Source: Scalesia atractyloides (lineage: Eukaryota > Streptophyta > Magnoliopsida > Asterales > Asteraceae). From it: a stretch of DNA of 64,000 bases. Under the pieces are notes generated by a model that was not told where the DNA came from, made no database searches, and saw only the letters and a list, made by a program, of their open reading frames with translations. Within the stretch, counting starts at the first letter, position 1. The number at the start of each line of letters is the position of its first letter. The stretch is taken from the NCBI GenBank assembly GCA_947069175.1, contig CAMTDV010000017.1:34295126-34359125 (forward strand), written 5' to 3'. This document shows, one piece after another, positions 58,358 to 64,000 of the stretch. The translations under genes were made by a program, and so were the position numbers.

Positions 58358-59650
58358 TTATTTCTTTGATCGTTTACTAGCGGCAGGTGCAACACTTTCC
58401 GATGAGTTTCTCTTAGGTGCGGGTACCTCGGTACAATCGTCGTCCGAATCGTTAGTCTCCACTTCTTCGTCCTCCTCTTCGTCAACAATTTTATGCTCTA
58501 ACTCAACTTCATCTTCTAGACTAGTTTTATGTTGAACACGATCAACGACATCCAAATAGTCCTTTAATCATATTGCCATCTCTAGCGATTCCGGAGTTAG
58601 TCTTGTTCTTCTAATTGACAAAACCCTGCCACTAAGAGAAAACACACTTTCCGAAGCTACCGTGGAAGCTTGGACCGTTAGTATATCACGAGCCATGGTG
58701 GCTAGAATCGGGTATTCGGATTCTTTCGATTTCCACCATGCCAAAACATCAAATTTCCTATACTCCTCGGTGGTCATAGTAAGCGAATACTGATTTTTTT
58801 TATATCTCCCAAGTTCACTTGTTGGTTCACTACCCCTTTGTTGTCTAGCCGCCTCGTCTCTAACGACATTCAACATGGTTATAAGTGGATCCCCGCTTGT
58901 TTCATCGTTAGAGGCCGTGGACCGAGACTCAAACAAATTTGTATGATTTTTTCACCATATTTTTTAAAATAATGATCATAAAGTTTGGTCATACACTCAT
59001 TGAATATTTTTTTTTTGTTTTTGCTTTTAAAGTTGGATCCTCCTCATGCATATCCAACTTGTCATAAATTTCATCAATTAAAGCTTCAACACCCGGTACG
59101 TTTAAAGCTGGATTTAAAGCGGCGGCACATAGAAAAACGAGTGGTAATTCTAAAAAATATTTTTAAAATTTTTGAATCATTGGTCTCGTCATATTCCTTA
59201 ACAAGTCACTAGAATTTTCAAACTTTTTAAAATTAGTTGTTATCAAATACAATTACCACAACTTTAGAACTAGTAGGATAATAAACCGGAAATCAAAGTC
59301 GTTGTAGTTTTAAAAACTTGTAAAAAAATGCTTAGGTTATGAATATTTTCCCAAGCCGTGTCGGGAAAGGGGACGACTAGGTACTCATCACTTAAAGTTG
59401 TATGAAAAGATTTTAAAGTGCCCGTTTGCTTTATAGCCATTTCAAACATATGACAAGTTGAATTCCAACGAGTCGGTATATCCTAATTCGGTCCAATATT
59501 TTTTTGGTTGACATCTTTACAAAGTTTTTTATATTCTTGATATCTTTCTTTTCCACTTTTGAAAACATCTTGGAGCATTGCTCTAAATGCTATAATAAAA
59601 TCGGATACAAATTGATCTTTTAAACCGGTTTACACTTTGAGGCCATTTGT
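58358..59650 (-). pseudogene. hAT transposase, C-terminal half
   Basis: Reading leftwards, decayed sequence at about 59500-59330 gives DIPTRWNSTCHMFEMAIKQ, SDEYLVVPFPDTAW and IHNLSIFLQVFK, typical of the RNase-H-like core end of hAT transposases, with frameshifts in the homopolymer runs near 58950-59020. The segment 58936-58568 is the hAT dimerisation domain: FDVLAWWKSKESEYPILATM, ARDILTVQASTVASESVFS and RVLSIRRTRLTPESLEMAI. A TGA replaces the usual Cys codon next (58565), and an acidic tail continues to 58358 (EDEEVETNDSDDD). No catalytic N-terminal part is found on this strand. Confidence 0.85.
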
Positions 59651-59768
59651 TGATTAGAATGTGAAAAAGAACAAGAAAGAAATGTAACAAGAAGAATAGA
59701 TATGAGAAATTGTGTGCTAAACAATAGATTTCTAAACAATATATATAGAATCGATTCCAACGGTCAGG

Positions 59769-59878
59769 AACCGGTTCCAACGGTAACATTATAACGGCTA
59801 TAACCGGTTCTAACGGTAACATTATAACGGCTATAACCGGTTCCAGCGGTAATATTGTAACGGCTATAACCGGTTCCT
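59769..59878. repeat. 33-bp tandem repeat in hAT right subterminal region
   Basis: Three units of AACCGGTTCCAACGGTAACA followed by TTATAACGGCTAT, with few changes, then a fourth partial AACCGGTTCC. AACCGGTT is itself a palindrome. Confidence 0.9.
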
Positions 59879-60090
59879 TCTAGAACTGCATTTCCGGGTA
59901 CTGGTGGAACCGGGTACTAGTGAAACCGGGTACGGGTAGGAACCGGGTACGACCCGATTCAAATGGTAAAATTGTGGAACCGGGTTGGAACCAACGGGTA
60001 TTTTGAACCCGGAACCGGTTCTACTTAATGTCGGGTAGGAACTGGAACCGGGTCCAGTTCGGTTCTACCGGTTCGGGTTAGATCAAAATA

Positions 60091-60386
60091 TTGTAACTTA
60101 GATTGGGCTAGATGGGTTGATTTCAATATTTGTGATGTAACTGTAAGTGTCGGGTTTAAATTGCTTGCTGGCCCGATTTCTATATTTTAAAATAAAAGTT
60201 TCTCTGTTCAAAAAAAAAAAAACAAGTGTGTGAAGTACCATTCCTTTTCAAGATGGCTTCGAGTATCTTTTTGTTGCTCAGGAGTTTTATTTTTTGTATT
60301 GTTAGATTGTTAGGTTCTTTGTATCATTTGACAGAGATTCATATTTCTGATTAATTGTTTTGGGTTAAGGTTTTCTTGGTAAATAA
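60091..60386. other. AT-rich with A-run, no gene seen
   Basis: ATAAAAGTTTCTCTGTTC followed by 13 A (60210-60222) looks like a retroposed 3' end, but no SINE or LINE body could be recognised upstream because of the hAT insertions. Confidence 0.4.
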
Positions 60387-61271
60387 GAGTAAATTGCCAT
60401 TTTAGATCTTGAGGTTTGTTCTAATTTGTCACTTTAGTCCAAATAGTTTTTTTCTCCTCTGGGTCCTCGAGTTTTTCATTTTGTTGTCATTTTGGTCCAA
60501 TCCACTAACTTCGTAAAAAAATGTCAGTTAACTCACACTAAATAGTTTAGTAGTTGTCATTTTCATCCAAAAACCATTTTTGTCTTTTATCTATTTTATA
60601 TATATATATAAACTTTTATTAAAAAAACCCTTAAACTAACAAAAATACATATTAATATATAAAAAACCCTTTATTTTTTAAAAAACAAAGTATTAATTAA
60701 TATATATGAAAAAAACCCTTTAATTTAAAAAAAAATATTGTTATATATAAAAAAATCCACCAATCCCAACCCATCCCCCTCTCTCCACAGGTCCACAACC
60801 CCCACCCCCACCTCCTCCGCCACACACCACCACCAATCTCCGCCACACACTTCCACCACCCACCTCGCACGTATAAAACAATCGGGAATTGGTTGGATTT
60901 TTATTATATATAAATATATATTTTTTAAATTAAAGGGTTTTTTTAATATATATATATATAATATTATGTTTTTAAAAATTAAAGGGTTTTTTTATATATT
61001 AATATGTATTTTATTTTTTTAGTTTAAGGGTTTTTTAATTAAAGTTTTTTTTATACAGAGAAAACTGAATAAAAGAAAAAAATGGTTTTTGAATGAAAAT
61101 GACAACTACCATACTATTTAGTGTGAGTTAACTAACATTTTTAACGAAGTTAGTGGGTTGGACCAAAATGGCAACAAAATGAAAAACTCAGGGACCCGGA
61201 TGAGAAAAAAACTATTTTGACTAAAGTGGCAATGTGGGACAAACCTCGGGGACTAAAGTGGCAATTTACTC
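60387..61271. mobile_element. MULE-type foldback element, long TIRs
   Basis: Terminal inverted repeats of about 200 bp open GAGTAAATTGCCA and include TTTGGTCCAA.CCACTAACTTCGT-type text on both sides. The 10-bp direct copies TGGTAAATAA (60377-60386 and 61272-61281) fit the 9-bp (9-11) duplication of Mutator-like elements. The centre has a C-rich CCACC tract (60760-60870) flanked by TA-rich sequence. No transposase. Confidence 0.9.
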
Positions 61272-61278
61272 TGGTAAA

Positions 61279-61306
61279 TAATAATAATAATAATAATAAT
61301 AATTAC
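61279..61306. repeat. (AAT)n microsatellite
   Basis: About nine AAT units directly at the right edge of the MULE-type element, beginning inside its target copy. Confidence 0.85.
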
Positions 61307-61857
61307 AACAATAATAACAAATAATCTCGCTTATATTTCTTTCATGTTTGATTTCTTGTTCTTAGTCAGTTGAATCTAGAAAAGTTTATACATCGACGAT
61401 AGTAATGATGTATATCACCATCTTTTCATATAAGTCACTACGTAGAGAGAATCGAGAATACGAAAAAAGCCTTGGTACATTAAAATGGATTGAAGTATCG
61501 TACATACATCCGCTTTTGTGTTAATTTTTCAGTATTCTAGCTGTACCGTTTGTTTTTCTTTTTTTTTTTTAATTCAAAAAGTATTAGAATCATAATTATA
61601 TATGTAGATCGAATTCTTCGAGAAACCTCATAACAATCGAGTGGAAAGGAGATCGAAAAACATTGTTTGGCATATATGTTGTATCAAGAAAATTGTTAGT
61701 TGCTTCTGAGGAGTGTTGCAACAAGCGTGTTCATTCGATCAGTTTTTGGTTACGTGACTTATTCAGATTCAGTTTCCTCGAATTTGAATTTTTAAGTGAA
61801 TTTGGATTTTGGTTGATTCGAACAAAAAGAATTAGGAGAAAAAAAAAAGTAAAATCA
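61307..61857. other. AT-rich intergenic sequence, no gene seen
   Basis: The 78-codon frame at 61663-61899 is Arg/Phe/Leu-rich, runs into the next foldback element and has no recognisable domain or gene-like context. I do not call it. Confidence 0.5.
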
Positions 61858-62387
61858 TATGGCAAATTGGATTTAAATAATCTTAACTTTCTCAATTAGC
61901 CGATAATAATCTCAACTCAGTTATTTGCCGATAATAATCCGAAAAGGTTCACTTTTGGTCGATAATAGTCCGCCGTTCAAAATAGCTAACAGAGTTAAGT
62001 TTTTTTCCGAATTACAAACCGATGTTTTAAGGATTTTGATCAGAACGAGGATACAAGTCGATTTATGTAAAACTTACCTCGAAACAATGCTCCAAACGGC
62101 TTGATTTTGTTAATTGGAAGTTTAAACACCCGAATTGAAGCACTGTTTTCGTCCTTTGGGGCAGTATTTCATCAATCAACTTGTATCCTCGTTCTAATCA
62201 AAAGCCCTAAAACATCGGTTTGTAATTTGGAAAAAAACTTAACTCCATTAAGTTATTTTTAACGCAGACTATTATTGACCAAAAGTGGACCAGTTCGAAT
62301 TTTTATCTGCAAATAGCTGAGTTAGGATTATTATCAGCCAAATTGAAAAAGTTGGGATTATTTAAATCCAATTTACCTATTGAGATT
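61858..62387. repeat. Foldback element with about 200-bp inverted arms
   Basis: GCAAATTGGATTTAAATAAT on the left and, reversed, GTAAATTGGATTTAAATAAT on the right. Arms continue through CGATAATAATC, CACTTTTGGTC.ATAATAGTC, TTAAGTTTTTTTCC.AATTACA and GAACGAGGATACAAGT. Non-coding. Target duplication not resolved. Confidence 0.85.
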
Positions 62388-62475
62388 GATTTTAACAAAA
62401 CACTATATATAATTGAAATGATATATACTTTGTATTGTTAGATTGATTAGCACGTAAGTATTGGTTTATATTCAG

Positions 62476-62765
62476 GGACTGTTGGTTTAGCTCTTAATGG
62501 GGTCTTAATGGTTCAGACCTCTTAGTGGTTCAGCACTTAATAGTTCGGACTGTTTGTTTCGCGAGTAGATGTCTAAATGGTTTAGACATTTACCTCTGAA
62601 TGGTTAAGCATTATACTAAGTCTGAATGGTTAAGACCTATAATCTGAATTGGTCAGACATTTGCCTCTGAACGATTAAGCATTATACTGGCTCTTAATGG
62701 TTCAGACATCTTACTGGTTCAGCACTTAATGGTTCAACACTTAACTATTGTTAGCTAGACGCCTA
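62476..62765. repeat. MITE with repeated TTAATGGTTCAGA words
   Basis: CAGGGACTGTTGGTTTAGCTC opens a tract with about ten (T/G)(A/C)ATGGTT(A/C)AG(A/C) words, several reading TCTGAATGGTTAAG. This matches a common plant hAT-type MITE style (ggactgttTgtTT start). The right end is not defined. Confidence 0.6.
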
Positions 62766-63847
62766 GACATGATTAAACTTATTGTCTGTGTTAATTGATT
62801 AGGATTGTTAGCTAGACATGATTAAACTTATTGTCTATGGTATTAGGGTATTTTGATTCATATTTCATTCCATTCATGGTTGGATCACATCATCTATTTT
62901 AATGTTTTTAAATATTAGGTTGATGATCATATTAAATTGAGCTTTGAGAGCCTCTTTCTTATTGCACTTCTATTCAACAAATACAGCTTTATTTAATGCG
63001 ATTGCTTGATAAAGGATCATTTTTCAATTTACTAGCTCAGGTTATATTATTTGAAGGAATGGGTCACTTTCAGATTTGTGGATTTACCTGAAGCTAGGGA
63101 AGAAGGGAAGTAACATTGAACCTTAGACCAGCCATACCCCGTATCTTCAATGAATTTCCACTCCACATCATTTTTATGTTTTAAATGCAAATAATAGTTT
63201 TATATATTTTAATAAACTATAAAATAAAAATTAAATGTAACTTAAATAAACGATTTCCATTAAATCATTAATCATTTAAAAGATTGCATAATACTAACTA
63301 AAAACATATTTAAATATAAAAAACTACAAAAAATAAGATAAACAAAGTACAACTCGAGCATTATTTGGGAATCTTCGCATTTAAAATTTGGCCCCTTCAC
63401 AAGCCAACCATTCAAGGTGTTCGCTGTTCAGTGTTAATAAGTTTAACTGCATCATCATTTAATTGCATTTTTTGTTTTCGACCACCGAGCATTTGGTGCT
63501 AAAACTCGTCAACTTTGACAACACTTTATCCAATTTTTCATCGTGAGTGAAGGATGTTGTTGCTCATTTTGAATTTGCTTTGTCCTTCTAGGGGGCATTG
63601 TGGTTTGTGTGATAATTAGTGGATGCTCCCATTGAGATCCACGAAACAACATGCATCTGAACCACTGGTTTTGTTGTCGGGTATCTCTGACTCTTTCCTT
63701 TGTGAATTGCTTATTTGTTTAAGCATTTTGAGCATTGTCGTCCATTTTAAGCTACGTCGGAGAACATCCTAAATGAATAGATTTTTGAAAGGTTGACTTT
63801 GATCCTTACTATATTCTTCAAGTGAGGTGTTCAAGACTTCGACATCA
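62766..63847. other. No gene supported
   Basis: A short phrase (ttgttagctagac ... atgattaaacttattgtct) is repeated at 62747-62785 and 62807-62837. On the minus strand around 63780-63400 there are fragments with a weak look of transposase-associated NAM/Myb-type ORFs, broken by many stops, too weak to call. Confidence 0.4.
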
Positions 63848-63851
63848 CTTG

Positions 63852-64000
63852 TAACACCCCAATTTCTTAAAATATGCAATTACATGTCATGGGTGTTGCC
63901 CAACCTTCAAATGGGCATATTCTGGGATAGGAAATGAGTCACGAAAAACATAATATATGAAAGTGAAGTTTCTTGACAATCGGGATGTTAAAAAAGGGCT
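63852..64000 (+). mobile_element. Possible LTR start at window edge
   Basis: TGTAACACCCCAATTTC has the TGTAACRCCC opening typical of Tekay-type LTRs (compare element B). The rest lies beyond the window, so this is a suggestion only. Confidence 0.35.

Larger units (their letters stand above)
57440..60090. mobile_element. Larger hAT element, right end lost
   Basis: The left end TAGAGATGGGCATAATCGGG follows target GGTGTGAG (57432-57439). GGAACCGG/CCGGTTCC words crowd both sides (57470-57780 and 59755-60090). It carries a BED finger ORF on the plus strand and an hAT transposase relic on the minus strand. No TAGAGATG-type right terminus or second GGTGTGAG is found near 60090, so the right boundary is approximate. 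Confidence 0.75.

Noticed and set aside
61663..61899. 78-codon ORF as a small gene
   Set aside because: No domain, AT-rich, runs into a foldback element, no promoter or splice context.
63400..63790. NAM/Myb-like transposase-associated gene on the minus strand
   Set aside because: Only vague resemblance with many stops; insufficient to support a call.

Overview
This window looks like nuclear DNA of a flowering plant: two intron-rich host genes in a sea of nested LTR retrotransposons and small inverted-repeat DNA transposons. The retroelement repertoire (Athila-type Ty3/gypsy with tRNA-Asp primer sites, Tekay/Del-type Ty3/gypsy with a tRNA-Met primer site, and a Ty1/copia-associated C-terminal module) makes a eudicot, probably an Asteraceae species, my best guess. 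That is inference from family resemblance, not proof.

Left part (1-3905): a decayed, 5'-truncated second copy of the NUF2 locus lies in direct orientation about 44 kb from the intact gene. It starts in a Ty1/copia relic that sat in a NUF2 intron and ends where it matches 49237. It carries frameshifts, a lost splice donor and a 587-bp deletion. A degenerate tandem array of about 140-bp units follows (4028-4722).

Middle part (5235-40178): a nest of LTR elements. An older LTR (5235-13780, with PBS) is split by element A (5532-12437, minus strand, TSD GTGGT), an Athila-like element with gag and protease only. Element B (13856-23018, minus strand, TSD TAATC) is a Tekay-like chromovirus relic with gag, PR, RT, INT and a decayed chromodomain-like tail. 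Element C (23051-36403, plus strand, TSD AAAAT) is a heavily mutated full-length Athila-like element with a third, env-position ORF. It is inserted beside or into a Ty1/copia-associated reading frame that ends in a 3' LTR (39477-40178).

Right part (40182-64000): an inverted-repeat element of about 3.8 kb, itself split by a solo Tekay-type LTR (40610-43064), ends about 145 bp upstream of the intact NUF2 gene (44102-47438, plus, 11 exons, 447 aa), whose upstream region has an E2F-type site. Downstream and convergent is a J-domain/GPALPP-DUF3752 protein gene (49356-53817, minus, 11 exons, 595 aa). Between them are a partial copy of the J-protein gene 3' end and a terminal-inverted-repeat element inserted in a TA microsatellite and filled with a CGCG-rich minisatellite. 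The last 10 kb hold Tourist-, hAT- and MULE-type elements, including a broken hAT element with a BED finger and an hAT dimerisation domain on opposite strands.

Functionally, NUF2 acts in kinetochore-microtubule attachment and the J protein is probably a nuclear HSP70 co-chaperone, perhaps RNA-processing related. Nothing links the two beyond position. Every transposon reading frame of any length is broken. All exon coordinates come from reading splice sites and phase by eye.
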